DNA of 20,543 nucleotides from an uncultured Roseburia sp. (GTDB lineage: Bacteria; Bacillota_A; Clostridia; Lachnospirales; Lachnospiraceae). The stretch covers positions 1 to 20,543 of the forward strand of contig CAAEAE010000069.1 of the NCBI GenBank assembly GCA_900753715.1, in the 5' to 3' direction. Position numbers and translations under genes: made by a program. Below, in pieces: positions 7,371 through 16,451 of this stretch (position 1 is its first letter; the number at the start of each line of letters is the position of its first letter). The notes under the pieces are model-generated. The model worked only from the letters and a program-made list of their open reading frames with translations. It searched no databases and was not told the origin of the DNA.

Positions 7371-9304
7371 TGCCTGAATCAAATCAGAACGCAAAACCAA
7401 TCCGTGGGCCACGCGGCAATGCAAGAGGTCCGAAACCGCAGATTGAGAATCCCGGAAAGCTGTTAGCAAGACTTTTCCGCTATATTTTTAAGGACTATGC
7501 AATCCACTGCATCATCGTTCTCTTCTGTATCGTCTTCTCTGTCTTTGCAAACCTGCAGGGAACGATGTTCATGAGTACGTTGATTGATGACTATATCGCA
7601 CCGTTAATCGGGAAAGCTGACCCTGACTTTTCCGGTCTGCTTCATGCCATGATGCGCGTCGGCATCTTCTACGCACTCGGTGCTGCTGCCATATACGCAC
7701 AGACCCGTATCATGGTCAATATCACACAGGGAACCCTGCGGAACCTGCGAAACGAGATGTTCACCCATATGGAAGAACTCCCGATTAAATATTTTGACAC
7801 GCACCCACACGGAGACATTATGTCTACCTACACCAACGATATCGATACCCTGCGCCAGATGATCAGCCAGAGTATCACACAGCTTATCAACAGTGCGATT
7901 ACTATCGTAGGTGCACTTGGAAGCATGATTTTCTTAAATGTTCCGCTTACCATCGTAACACTTTTCATGGTTGGTGTGACCTTATTTGCAACCAAAAAGC
8001 TCGGCGGCTTAAGCTCCCGCTACTTCATGGCACAGCAGCGTGACATCGCTACGGTAAACGGCTACATCGAGGAAATGATGAATGGTCAGAAGGTCATCAA
8101 GGTCTTCACCCACGAGGAAGAAAGCTTAGAGAAATTCAACGAGTTAAACGACCAGCTCTTTGACAGTGCGGACAATGCAAACAAATTTGCCAACATTATG
8201 ATGCCGGTCAATGCACAAATTGGAAATATCAGCTACGTGCTCTGCGCAATTGTCGGCGGTATCCTCGCATTAAACGGTGTGGGCGGTTTCACCATCGGAA
8301 AGCTTGCAAGTTTCCTTACCTTAAATAAGAACTTCAGCCAGCCAATCAACCAGATGAGTATGCAGATGAACAGCATCATCATGGCACTCGCCGGTTCCGA
8401 GCGTATCTTTAAGCTGCTCGACGAAAAGCCGGAGGACGACGAAGGTTATGTCACCCTTGTCAATGCCAAACGCGATGAAAACGGCAGTCTCACGGAAACC
8501 AAAGAACGCACCGGCATGTGGGCATGGAAACACACCCATCAGGCAGACGGCAGCGTCGATTATAAGGAGCTGCTCGGTGACGTCGTATTTGATGACGTAG
8601 ACTTCGGCTACAACGAAGATAAAATCGTTCTTCACAATGTCAACCTCTATGCGACACCGGGCCAGAAAATTGCATTTGTCGGCAGTACCGGAGCCGGAAA
8701 GACCACGATTACCAACTTAATCAACCGTTTCTACGATATCCAGGACGGTAAAATCCGCTACGACGGCATCAATATCAACAAAATCAAAAAAGATGACTTA
8801 CGCCACTCTCTCGGCATCGTATTGCAGGATACCCACCTGTTCACGGCAACGGTTATGGAAAATATCCGCTACGGAAAACTTGATGCCACAGACGAGGAAG
8901 TGATTGCCGCTGCAAAGCTTGCAAATGCGGACACCTTCATCCACCAGCTCCCGGATGGCTATAACACCATGCTGACCGGAGACGGTGCAAACTTAAGTCA
9001 GGGACAGCGTCAGCTTCTCGCTATCGCAAGAGCCGCTATCGCAGACCCTCCTGTATTAATCTTAGACGAGGCAACCAGTTCCATCGATACCAGAACGGAG
9101 CGCATCGTTCAGGACGGTATGGATAAGTTAATGGCAGGAAGAACCACATTTGTAATTGCCCACAGACTCTCTACCGTCAAAAACAGTGACTGCATCATCG
9201 TATTAGAGCAGGGACGCATTATCGAGCGTGGAAATCACGACCAGCTCATTGCAGGACACGGAAAGTATTACCAGTTATACACCGGAAATCTTGCAGAAGA
9301 ATAA
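7370..9304 (+). CDS. ABC exporter half-transporter, catalytically complete subunit
   Basis: This 644-residue partner has six membrane helices (about 40-340) and an ATPase domain with all canonical residues: Walker A GSTGAGKT (438-445), signature LSQGQ (542-546), Walker B with Asp566-Glu567 and H-loop His598 (IAHRLS). A charged N-terminal tail of about 30 residues is rich in Pro, Arg and Gly. About 50 extra residues (352-402, with WAWKHTH) lie between the membrane part and the ATPase domain, an insertion seen in this subfamily. GAAGGAGG precedes the ATG, which overlaps the stop of the first subunit. Together they should form a heterodimer with one working and one weak ATP site. Confidence 0.94.
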   Translation: MPESNQNAKPIRGPRGNARGPKPQIENPGKLLARLFRYIFKDYAIHCIIVLFCIVFSVFANLQGTMFMSTLIDDYIAPLIGKADPDFSGLLHAMMRVGIFYALGAAAIYAQTRIMVNITQGTLRNLRNEMFTHMEELPIKYFDTHPHGDIMSTYTNDIDTLRQMISQSITQLINSAITIVGALGSMIFLNVPLTIVTLFMVGVTLFATKKLGGLSSRYFMAQQRDIATVNGYIEEMMNGQKVIKVFTHEEESLEKFNELNDQLFDSADNANKFANIMMPVNAQIGNISYVLCAIVGGILALNGVGGFTIGKLASFLTLNKNFSQPINQMSMQMNSIIMALAGSERIFKLLDEKPEDDEGYVTLVNAKRDENGSLTETKERTGMWAWKHTHQADGSVDYKELLGDVVFDDVDFGYNEDKIVLHNVNLYATPGQKIAFVGSTGAGKTTITNLINRFYDIQDGKIRYDGININKIKKDDLRHSLGIVLQDTHLFTATVMENIRYGKLDATDEEVIAAAKLANADTFIHQLPDGYNTMLTGDGANLSQGQRQLLAIARAAIADPPVLILDEATSSIDTRTERIVQDGMDKLMAGRTTFVIAHRLSTVKNSDCIIVLEQGRIIERGNHDQLIAGHGKYYQLYTGNLAEE

Positions 9305-9318
9305 AAAATATATTCAAA

Positions 9319-9360
9319 AAAGTGTGCAGGACTGCCAACGCAGTTTTGCACACTTTCTTT
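9319..9360. terminator. Bidirectional terminator between the ABC operon and the isomerase gene
   Basis: AAAGTGTGCA (9319-9328) pairs with TGCACACTTT (9347-9356), and ACTGC/GCAGT extend the stem to a CAAC loop. In the plus transcript GG/UU wobble pairs join the two segments into 17 continuous pairs, followed by a U-rich run. In the minus direction the stem runs into TTTTTT. It should end both converging transcripts. Confidence 0.9.
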
Positions 9361-9364
9361 TTCT

Positions 9365-10189
9365 TTACTCTCCCATTTTCTGTCTGATAATCTCAAAACA
9401 ACGGTTTAACATTTCCGTATCCACCGTGCCGTCCTGCCCGAATGCCGTCGCTTCCACCGTAAATGTCCCGTTATAATGCTGTTTCCGCAGGAAAGAAAAA
9501 AACTTGTTAAAATTCACATTTCCTGCGCCAATCGGCAGTGTTTTTAATTTTCCCCATTCCATGTAGCCGCCCGCGTAATCATTCACATGATAGTGCCTGA
9601 TATGATGTTCGTCAAAGAGCCACTGATACTCCTTTTCATAAATCAAATCCATCTGCCCGTGAAATGCCGCCATCTTTGTGTCATAGATAAAATGAATGTC
9701 CGGATATTCTGCGGCAAGCTCCTTCCAGTGCTTCATCGGATTTTCCTGATTGCACACCACATTTTCCACCAGAAGGTCTATTTCATAACTTGAAGCTATT
9801 TCTGCAAGTGTTTTATATGCCTTAATGTTATTTGAAAAGTGGGAATCGGATGTCAGCCCATCCCACAAATGCACAACCATTTTTTTGGCTCCGATGCGCA
9901 CCGCAATCCCGCAGTTCTGTTCAAAGTGCTTTACCGCTTCGTCCATGGAACCGTTCTCATTCCGGCTGATTGCCTCTCCGATGTGCTTCTCACAGTGCAT
10001 CACCGGGAACCGGATTCCAAGGCTACAGAGAAATTCGGTCAGTTTCTCCACCTGTTCGTACCAGGTCTCATACATCATAAACTCAAAGCCATCGCAGTTT
10101 AACTTCTCTGATAACGGCGCTAACAGCCTGTAATTGCGTCCGTTTGGGCGTCCAATCAACGCCCCTGTGGAGCATAAAATTTCACTCAT
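9365..10189 (-). CDS. Sugar phosphate isomerase/epimerase-like TIM barrel (AP endonuclease 2 family)
   Basis: This 274-residue protein has the fold of the xylose-isomerase-like/AP-endonuclease-2 superfamily, which includes IolE, IolI and tagatose epimerases. Likely metal or catalytic ligands are His65 (VMHCEKH), His107 (VVHLWD), Glu142 (LVENV), Asp170 (FIYDTK), His201 (HYHVND) and Glu246 (TVEAT), all in the expected strand order. The substrate cannot be read from the sequence. It lies 12 nt after the alcohol dehydrogenase gene on the same strand, so the two enzymes may serve one carbohydrate or polyol pathway. Its ribosome site (CAGGTAG) is weak, which suggests coupling to the upstream gene. 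It ends at the shared terminator. Confidence 0.85.
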   Translation of the reverse strand: MSEILCSTGALIGRPNGRNYRLLAPLSEKLNCDGFEFMMYETWYEQVEKLTEFLCSLGIRFPVMHCEKHIGEAISRNENGSMDEAVKHFEQNCGIAVRIGAKKMVVHLWDGLTSDSHFSNNIKAYKTLAEIASSYEIDLLVENVVCNQENPMKHWKELAAEYPDIHFIYDTKMAAFHGQMDLIYEKEYQWLFDEHHIRHYHVNDYAGGYMEWGKLKTLPIGAGNVNFNKFFSFLRKQHYNGTFTVEATAFGQDGTVDTEMLNRCFEIIRQKMGE

Positions 10190-10201
10190 CTGTTCTACCT
10201 G

Positions 10202-11389
10202 TTACCCTTCAACCGCCATCCGGTAAATTTCTTCTGCCTCTTTCGCACCTAACGGGCGGATGCGGGACAGCTTTACGGTATCGCCAAGTGTCGCTTTCTG
10301 CGCAAGTTCCTTTAACACTGCATCGTCATGTGGCACCTTTAATTCTGTAAGAGAAACCGGCATACCGATTTCACGGAAAAAGTCGACCGTCCGCTTGATG
10401 CCCTCCTTTGCACAGGCAAGGTCCTCCTGCTCCTCTACATTCCACACATTTCTCGCATATTTTGCAAACCGCTCTGTGGCACCTTTCTCCTGATACAGAT
10501 ATTCCGCCCACGAACCCCAGACTGCCGCAAGGCTTGCACCGTGCGCAACATCAAACATCGCGCTTAAGGCGTGTCCGAATTTGTGTACGGAGAAATCTTT
10601 TCCCCTGCCGCACTCTGTCAGGTTGTTGTGGGAAAGGCTGCCGCACCACATAATCTCTGCCATAGAGTCATAGTTTTTCTTGTCTGACAGCACGATTCTG
10701 CCGTGTTTGATTACCGTACGAAGCAGTCCTTCCGCCAACGCATCCGTCATGTCACAGGTGATTTCCGGGATAAAATAACGCTCTAACGTGTGCATCATGA
10801 TATCTGTAATTCCACAGGCAAGCTGATACGTCGGAAGTGTAAATGCAAGCTTGGGATTTAAAATTGCAAATCTACAGCGGTTAAATGGCGTGTTGATTCC
10901 GCCCTTTGTGTGTTTTTCTTCATTTGTAAGTACAGCAGAATCGCTCATCTCACTGCCCGCTGCCGGAATTGTGAGAATCGCTGCATGTGGCAGTGATTTT
11001 TCGAGTGGAACCTTTTTCGCCCAGATGTCCTCAAGCGATACCTCCGGGTTTGCCGTTCCGTGTGCAATCGCCTTTGCCGTATCAATCGTACTTCCGCCGC
11101 CCACTGCAAGAATAAAATCTGCCCCGATGCGAAGTGCCTGCTCTACGCCAAGTATGGCATGTGCCATCGTCGGATTCGGCTTTGCCCCGCCAAATTCTTC
11201 CCAGTAAATACCGGCCTCGGTTAAAGATTTTTCCACGCGGGAAATTAACCCGCTCTTTTTCGCACTGCCGCCTCCATATACGAGCAGCACGCGGCTTCCG
11301 CCCCATTTTGCCACCTCAGCTCCGGCTTCCATTTCCGTTCCTTTTCCAAACACCACTTCTGTAGGTGCATATTGTATAAAGTTTTGCAT
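10202..11389 (-). CDS. Iron-containing alcohol dehydrogenase (butanol dehydrogenase/YqhD-like)
   Basis: This 395-residue enzyme belongs to the group III, metal-dependent alcohol dehydrogenases. The NAD(P)-binding GGGS motif is at residues 97-100. The four metal ligands are Asp196, His200, His269 and His283, with the same spacings as in E. coli YqhD (194, 198, 267, 281, recalled). It would reduce aldehydes to alcohols with NAD(P)H in the cytosol, either for fermentation or for aldehyde detoxification. AAGGAGG stands before the ATG. Only 26 nt separate it from the merR stop, without a promoter I can see, so it is likely the second gene of a merR-adh-isomerase transcript. MerR control of alcohol dehydrogenases (AdhR/NmlR types) is known in Bacillus relatives. 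Confidence 0.93.
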   Translation of the reverse strand: MQNFIQYAPTEVVFGKGTEMEAGAEVAKWGGSRVLLVYGGGSAKKSGLISRVEKSLTEAGIYWEEFGGAKPNPTMAHAILGVEQALRIGADFILAVGGGSTIDTAKAIAHGTANPEVSLEDIWAKKVPLEKSLPHAAILTIPAAGSEMSDSAVLTNEEKHTKGGINTPFNRCRFAILNPKLAFTLPTYQLACGITDIMMHTLERYFIPEITCDMTDALAEGLLRTVIKHGRIVLSDKKNYDSMAEIMWCGSLSHNNLTECGRGKDFSVHKFGHALSAMFDVAHGASLAAVWGSWAEYLYQEKGATERFAKYARNVWNVEEQEDLACAKEGIKRTVDFFREIGMPVSLTELKVPHDDAVLKELAQKATLGDTVKLSRIRPLGAKEAEEIYRMAVEG

Positions 11390-11415
11390 ACAATCCTCCT
11401 TGTTTTGCTCCTTTT

Positions 11416-12123
11416 CTAAAGCACAAAATACCGGAACAGTCCCTGCCTGTCCCCTGCGCCTTCCATGATTTCTTCACAGTAGATTTCTTCTGCCGCTAAA
11501 TGTTCTTCCCCCGCACGCCTTATCAGTGCCCGAAGTGCCGCTTTTCCCGCATCCGGTGCGGTACTGCAATAAAGCGTCACACATTTCCCTTCCAGATGGA
11601 TGTCCCCTTCCTCGGTCACCTGATAGGTCTCCTTCAGCTTCCCACCCGGAACGCCCAGTATGGCACCGTTTCGGATTCCAAGCGAGAGATAATTGACAAT
11701 CGAAGGTTCCTCCGACAGCGAGTTTTTCCGAATCCGCTGGTCTAATTGTTCCACAAACGGCTCCGTTCCATGTTCTTTCGCCCGCTCGAGATGGAATAAG
11801 GACTCTTCCACAATCCTCTGCTGGCGGTTCAGATGCAAAATCCGTTCCGCAAGAATCTCCTGCTGACGTTTCAAACGGCGAATCATTCCGTCCGTGTCAT
11901 TGCAGGCGACAATCTCCCTGATTTCTTTTAAGGAAAGCCCATGCTCCTTAAACAGCCGGATTGCCGATATCTCATCCATCTGTCCTGCATTATACACCCG
12001 GTAACCGTTGCTTTCCACCTTTTCCGGACAAAAAAGTCCCAGCTCTTCATAATATTTGATGGTGCGCGGAGTGACACCACAGAGCTTTGCAAATTCTGTG
12101 ACATTATATATGCGCTCTTCCAT
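11416..12123 (-). CDS. MerR-family regulator with a C-terminal effector domain
   Basis: This 235-residue protein has an N-terminal MerR winged helix (residues 1-70: YNVTEFAKLCGVTPRTIKYY, then the SNGYRVY wing). A coiled-coil dimerisation helix follows (about 78-118, ILAERILHLNRQQRIVEESL), then about 100 residues that could bind a ligand. It lacks the cysteine metal sites of classical MerR, so an organic effector is more likely. I prefer the ATG at 12123, with AAGGAGGAG 7 nt ahead, to the ATG pair at 12147 that has no ribosome site. It diverges from a MATE efflux gene whose promoter has a MerR-type 19-bp spacer, and is followed by adh. Activation of efflux when an inducer binds is inferred. 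Confidence 0.93.
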   Translation of the reverse strand: MEERIYNVTEFAKLCGVTPRTIKYYEELGLFCPEKVESNGYRVYNAGQMDEISAIRLFKEHGLSLKEIREIVACNDTDGMIRRLKRQQEILAERILHLNRQQRIVEESLFHLERAKEHGTEPFVEQLDQRIRKNSLSEEPSIVNYLSLGIRNGAILGVPGGKLKETYQVTEEGDIHLEGKCVTLYCSTAPDAGKAALRALIRRAGEEHLAAEEIYCEEIMEGAGDRQGLFRYFVL

Positions 12124-12154
12124 CCTGTCTCCTCCTTGCCCCATCATTTCGTGC

Positions 12155-12185
12155 TTGACCTGTACGTTACGTATAGGTTTATGTT
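12155..12185 (+). promoter_or_regulatory. MerR-type long-spacer promoter of the MATE gene with central dyad
   Basis: On the plus strand TTGACC (12155-12160) and TATGTT (12180-12185) are 19 bp apart, too long for efficient unaided use and typical of MerR-activated promoters. A 21-bp dyad (12158-12178) fills the spacer: ACCT, TACGT, ACGTA and AGGT match on both sides, with only the centre and one pair mismatched. It is placed where MerR proteins bind and twist DNA. On the minus strand TTGTCA (12200-12195) and TATACG (12175-12170) are also 19 bp apart and could serve merR itself. Confidence 0.78.
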
Positions 12186-12226
12186 ATTATACGATGACAA
12201 ATTGAAAAAAGAAAGGATTTTTTCAG

Positions 12227-13552
12227 ATGGATTTAACAAAAGGTTCTATTTTAAAAGGCATGATTCGTTTTACGATTCCCATTATTATCATTCAGTTTTT
12301 AAGCCAGGCATATGCCATTATTGACAATGTTGTTGTGGCGCGTTTTGTCAGCGAGGAAGCACTCTCTGTCCTCTCCACGGTAAATTCCGCCCTCACGGTG
12401 GGCTACTGCCTGATTCAGGGACTAAGCAGTGCCTCCACGATTCTTGTCGGAAATCTGTTCGGTGCGCACGCCTATGAAAAGCTGCATACGATGACACATA
12501 CGCTCCTTGTGGGCGCCGGTGTTGTATCCCTTATTCTGTTTGCCGTCTATTCCATTGGTGCGGCTCCGATTTTTGCAGTGTTAAAAGTGCCGGCGGAAAT
12601 TCTTCCCGCCTGTGAAAAACTGATGTTTCTCTATGCGCTGTCGCTTCCGCCGACCCTGCTGTGCTCCGCCTGCACCGCCATGTTAAACGGTATGGGAAAT
12701 TCCAAAACGCCTATGATTATTTCGGTTTGCAGCCAGATTTTAAATATTATCTTAGATATTCTTGCCGTTGCAGTTCTCGGATTTGGCGTGGAAGGTGCCG
12801 CCGCAGCATCTCTTATAAGTGTAGTTGTCGCTCTTGTCTGGACATACCATCATCTCACCCGCGACCTAACGCAGTTAAATGATGCCAGACCAAGGGCAGA
12901 ATTTTCCTGCATCGGACAGTATGTTCCGCTTGCGGTTCCTTCGATTCTCCAGCAGTCCATCATGTCCGTCGGAAGCCTGATGTTACAGGTGCTCGTCAAT
13001 GTCGCAGGAATCGCCTATATCAACGGCTACAATGTCGCCTGCACGTTAAACAACCTGTTCCTGCTGCCGGTTATCTCCTGCTGTGCAGGGTTTGAAACCT
13101 TTGCGGCACAGAACTTAGGCTCCAAAAACGAAAAGCGCGTCAAACAGGGATTCCTGGATTTACTTGGCATCGGCACACTGCTTTGCCTTGTGCTCTCGCT
13201 TTCCACTTTCCTGTTTGCGCGCCCTCTGATTGGTCTTTACCTGACAGATGAGGCCGGTACTGCTTTTACCTTTGCAAAACAATACCTGTTTTTATTAATC
13301 CCCAACTACCTGCTGCTTCTGGTAAAATACAGTGTGGACAGTCTCTTCAAAGCACAGATGAAAATCTATCTGTTTACACTTTCCTCACTGATTGCGCTCG
13401 GCTGCCGGATTGCACTCGGCTACCTTATGACACCGTCCATGGGACTTACCGCACTTGCCTATGCAACCCTGATTGGAAATTTTATTGCTGCAGCCTTTGA
13501 CTGGGGATGTCTTTTTATTAAATCACGTTATAACAACTCTTTCAGTAATTGA
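12227..13552 (+). CDS. MATE-family multidrug efflux transporter
   Basis: This 441-residue membrane protein has about twelve hydrophobic segments in two repeated halves. It starts with the MATE N-terminus MDLTKGSILKGMIRFTIPII, and the QAYAIIDNVVVARFV segment of helix 1 is typical. The Gly/Asn pattern MLNGMGNSKTPMIIS marks the middle of the first half. It would export cationic drugs or metabolites using Na+ or H+. GAAAGGA stands 9 nt before the ATG. The gene diverges from merR. Its last 25 bases overlap the 3' end of gatB on the other strand, and no terminator lies between them. Confidence 0.94.
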   Translation: MDLTKGSILKGMIRFTIPIIIIQFLSQAYAIIDNVVVARFVSEEALSVLSTVNSALTVGYCLIQGLSSASTILVGNLFGAHAYEKLHTMTHTLLVGAGVVSLILFAVYSIGAAPIFAVLKVPAEILPACEKLMFLYALSLPPTLLCSACTAMLNGMGNSKTPMIISVCSQILNIILDILAVAVLGFGVEGAAAASLISVVVALVWTYHHLTRDLTQLNDARPRAEFSCIGQYVPLAVPSILQQSIMSVGSLMLQVLVNVAGIAYINGYNVACTLNNLFLLPVISCCAGFETFAAQNLGSKNEKRVKQGFLDLLGIGTLLCLVLSLSTFLFARPLIGLYLTDEAGTAFTFAKQYLFLLIPNYLLLLVKYSVDSLFKAQMKIYLFTLSSLIALGCRIALGYLMTPSMGLTALAYATLIGNFIAAAFDWGCLFIKSRYNNSFSN

Positions 13553-14958
13553 TTTACCATACCCGGATTTGCCTTACCCTTCATCGTTTTCATGGTCTGA
13601 CCGACCAGAAAGCCGATGGCTTTTTCCTTTCCGTTGTGGTAATCCTCCACGGACTGCGGGTTTTCTGCTATAATCCGTAAGACGGTCTCACGAAGTGCTC
13701 CCTCATCATTTACCGTCTTTAAGCCCTTTTCTTCCACATAGGCATCCGGGTCAATATCCTCTTTGAACACCAATTCAAAAACTTCTTTTGCCACCGTATT
13801 GGTGATGGCTCCGGAGTCTGCGAGATTGATAAGCTTTGCAAAATTGACCGGCGAAAATGTGATATCGTCCGGGTCCATGCCGTTATCCTTTAACAGGCGC
13901 ATCGTTTCCACCATAATCCAGTTGGAAACCTTCTTCGGCTTTCCGCAGAGCTCGGTTGTCGCTTCAAACAAGTCCGCAAATTTCTTGTCCCCGGTAAGAA
14001 TCTGTGCATCGTATTCCGGAAGCCCAAATTCTTTCTGATAACGTAAAAGCTTCTCTGTCCGCATCTCCGGCTGTCTCGCCTTTACACTTGCAATCCACTC
14101 GTTGCTTATCACAATTGGTACTAAATCCGGCTCCGGGAAATAACGGTAATCCTGCGCATCCTCTTTGGAACGCATCGCATAGGAATATTCCTTATTATCA
14201 TCCCAGCGTCTCGTCTCCTGGACAACCGCTTTTCCTTCCTCTAACAGTTCAATCTGGCGGGCACGTTCCCCGTCAATTGCTCTTGCAATCGCCTTAAAAG
14301 AGTTCAAGTTCTTCATCTCGGTACGGGTTCCAAACTCCGCTGCTCCTGCCTCTCTAACGGAAAGGTTGACGTCGGCACGCATGGAGCCTTCGTTTAATTT
14401 ACAGTCGGAAGCACCGAGATACTGGATAATCAAACGCAATTTTTCCAGATAGGCAATGACCTCTTCTGCAGAACGCATATCCGGCTCCGATACAATCTCA
14501 ATCAACGGCACGCCGGAACGATTGTAATCGACAATGGAAACATCCTCCCACTCGTCATGCACCAGCTTACCGGCATCCTCCTCCATATGGATTTCATGGA
14601 TTCCAATGATTTTTTTCCCGCTTGCGGTTTCAATCTCAACCCCACCGTCACGACAGATAGGAAGATAAAGCTGGGAAATCTGGTAGTTCTGCGGGTTATC
14701 CGGGTAAAAATAGTTTTTCCGGTCAAATTTGCAGTACTGCGTTATCTTACAGTTTGTTGCAAGCCCAACTGCCATTGCATATTCCACCACCTGCTTGTTT
14801 AAGACAGGCAGGGAACCCGGCATACCGGTACATACCGGACAGGTGTGGCTGTTTGGCTTTCCACCAAATTCTGTGGAGCAGGAGCAGAAAATTTTCGTCT
14901 TGGTCGCTAATTCTACGTGAACCTCAAGACCAATGACCGTCTCATATGTTTTACTCAT
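13528..14958 (-). CDS. gatB: Asp-tRNA(Asn)/Glu-tRNA(Gln) amidotransferase subunit B
   Basis: GatB binds the mischarged tRNA and carries the kinase site that activates the Asp or Glu side chain in the GatCAB complex. The protein is 476 residues, the normal length. It opens with YETVIGLEVHVEL and has the four zinc cysteines Cys25, Cys27, Cys40 and Cys43 (CSCSTEFGGK, then TCPVCTGMPGSLP). The C-terminal tRNA-binding YqeY-like tail ends NPGMVNQLLKELL. AGGAGGAG stands before the ATG, 14 nt after gatA. It is the last gene of the aspS-gat operon and overlaps the converging MATE gene by 25 bp tail to tail. It has no visible terminator of its own. Confidence 0.98.
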   Translation of the reverse strand: MSKTYETVIGLEVHVELATKTKIFCSCSTEFGGKPNSHTCPVCTGMPGSLPVLNKQVVEYAMAVGLATNCKITQYCKFDRKNYFYPDNPQNYQISQLYLPICRDGGVEIETASGKKIIGIHEIHMEEDAGKLVHDEWEDVSIVDYNRSGVPLIEIVSEPDMRSAEEVIAYLEKLRLIIQYLGASDCKLNEGSMRADVNLSVREAGAAEFGTRTEMKNLNSFKAIARAIDGERARQIELLEEGKAVVQETRRWDDNKEYSYAMRSKEDAQDYRYFPEPDLVPIVISNEWIASVKARQPEMRTEKLLRYQKEFGLPEYDAQILTGDKKFADLFEATTELCGKPKKVSNWIMVETMRLLKDNGMDPDDITFSPVNFAKLINLADSGAITNTVAKEVFELVFKEDIDPDAYVEEKGLKTVNDEGALRETVLRIIAENPQSVEDYHNGKEKAIGFLVGQTMKTMKGKANPGMVNQLLKELL

Positions 14959-14972
14959 AATGTCTCCTCCTA

Positions 14973-16433
14973 TTACATCGCCATCGGGCTTAATTCATAA
15001 CTTCTGGTCTGTTCAAAGGCATATGCCGCCCGGATAATCTTCTTTTCCTGGAAGCAGTCTCCGATAAGCTGCAATCCAATCGGCAGTCCCTTGCTGTCTT
15101 TTCCGCACGGAAGAGAGATTCCCGGAAGCCCTGCAAGATTTACAGAGATGGTATAGATATCTCCCAGATACATTTTAATCGGGTCACTTAAGGATGCTCC
15201 AAGCTTTGGTGCAGTCGTTGGCGCTGCAGGTCCGAGTATCACGTCATATTTTTCAAATGCTTTATCAAATGCAGATTTAATTAATGCTTTTGTACGCAGT
15301 GCTTTCAAATAGTAGGCATCGTAGTAACCGGAACTCAATACAAAGGAGCCGAGCATGATTCTGCGCTTTACCTCCGGACCAAATCCTTCGGAACGGGTCT
15401 TTTTATACATATTGTGTAAATCCTCATACTCACCCGTACGGTAACCGTATTTCACACCGTCAAATCTTGCCAGGTTCGAGCTTGCCTCTGCACTGGCAAT
15501 CGTGTAATACGCCGGAATCGCATATTCCACAAGTCCTAAATCAAATTCTTCTATCACAGCACCTTTTTTCTTTAATTCTTCTGCAGCCGCAAGAACTGCT
15601 TCCCGCACCTCCTGGTCTAAGCCCTCGCCAAAATAGTCCCGCGGGATTCCGATTTTCATTCCTGCCACATCATCCACGAGTGCCTCTGTAAAGTTCAAAT
15701 CCTCACGCTGCACGGAAGTGGAATCCTTGGTGTCATAAGACGAAATAATCTCAAGAATTGTTGCACAGTCGGTCACATCCTTTGCCACCGGTCCAATCTG
15801 ATCCAAAGAGGAACCATATGCAATCAGCCCATAACGGGAAACCGTTCCATAAGTCGGTTTGATTCCGGTCACACCGCAGAATGAACTCGGCTGTCTGATA
15901 GAGCCACCGGTGTCGGAACCGAGCGCATAGGAACATTCTCCTGCCGCTACTGCCGCACAGGAACCGCCGGAAGAACCGCCCGGTACGTGCTCGGTATTCC
16001 ACGGATTTCTCGTCACGCCAAATGCAGAGGTCTCCGTGGTGCTTCCCATGGCAAATTCATCCATATTGGTCTTTCCAATGACTACTGCGCCTGCAAGCTC
16101 CAAATTTTCGACTGCCTGTGCGGTATAGGTCGGAATAAAATTATATAAAATCTTAGAAGAACAGGTCGTAAGCAAATCCTTCGTGCACATATTGTCTTTG
16201 ATTGCAACCGGAACACCGGCAATCGGTCCGGTTAAGGTTCCGTCATCAATCAGCTTTTGTACTTCCCTTGCGCGCTTTAGGGCGCCCTCTCTGTCCACCG
16301 TCACAAAGCTGTGCACTTTTTCTTCCTTTTTCTCTATCGCATCAAGCGCCGCGGTCACTGCCTCTTCCACGGTCACTTCTTTGTCCTTTATCTTTCTGCC
16401 GAGCTCTACGGCAGTCAAATGCATCAAATCCAT
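14973..16433 (-). CDS. gatA: Asp-tRNA(Asn)/Glu-tRNA(Gln) amidotransferase subunit A
   Basis: GatA is the amidase that hydrolyses glutamine and sends ammonia to the GatB site. The protein has 486 residues. The Ser-cisSer-Lys triad is complete: Lys79 (VAIKDNM), Ser154 (PGGSSGGS) and Ser178 (TGGSIRQP), the same positions that I recall for Staphylococcus aureus GatA. The amidase signature GGSSGG and the GSDTGGS loop are intact. AAGGAGAAAAAGC stands before the ATG. It lies 18 nt after the GNAT-GatC fusion gene and 14 nt before gatB, in the gatC-gatA-gatB order common in Firmicutes. GatC normally clamps GatA to GatB, so the GNAT part of the fusion should sit on this complex. Confidence 0.98.
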   Translation of the reverse strand: MDLMHLTAVELGRKIKDKEVTVEEAVTAALDAIEKKEEKVHSFVTVDREGALKRAREVQKLIDDGTLTGPIAGVPVAIKDNMCTKDLLTTCSSKILYNFIPTYTAQAVENLELAGAVVIGKTNMDEFAMGSTTETSAFGVTRNPWNTEHVPGGSSGGSCAAVAAGECSYALGSDTGGSIRQPSSFCGVTGIKPTYGTVSRYGLIAYGSSLDQIGPVAKDVTDCATILEIISSYDTKDSTSVQREDLNFTEALVDDVAGMKIGIPRDYFGEGLDQEVREAVLAAAEELKKKGAVIEEFDLGLVEYAIPAYYTIASAEASSNLARFDGVKYGYRTGEYEDLHNMYKKTRSEGFGPEVKRRIMLGSFVLSSGYYDAYYLKALRTKALIKSAFDKAFEKYDVILGPAAPTTAPKLGASLSDPIKMYLGDIYTISVNLAGLPGISLPCGKDSKGLPIGLQLIGDCFQEKKIIRAAYAFEQTRSYELSPMAM

Positions 16434-16451
16434 GCTTTTTCTCCTTCCATC

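Noticed and set aside
12124..12147. Upstream ATG pair for merR
   Set aside because: No ribosome site precedes it, whereas the ATG at 12123 has AAGGAGG at ideal distance and gives the standard MerR N-terminus.
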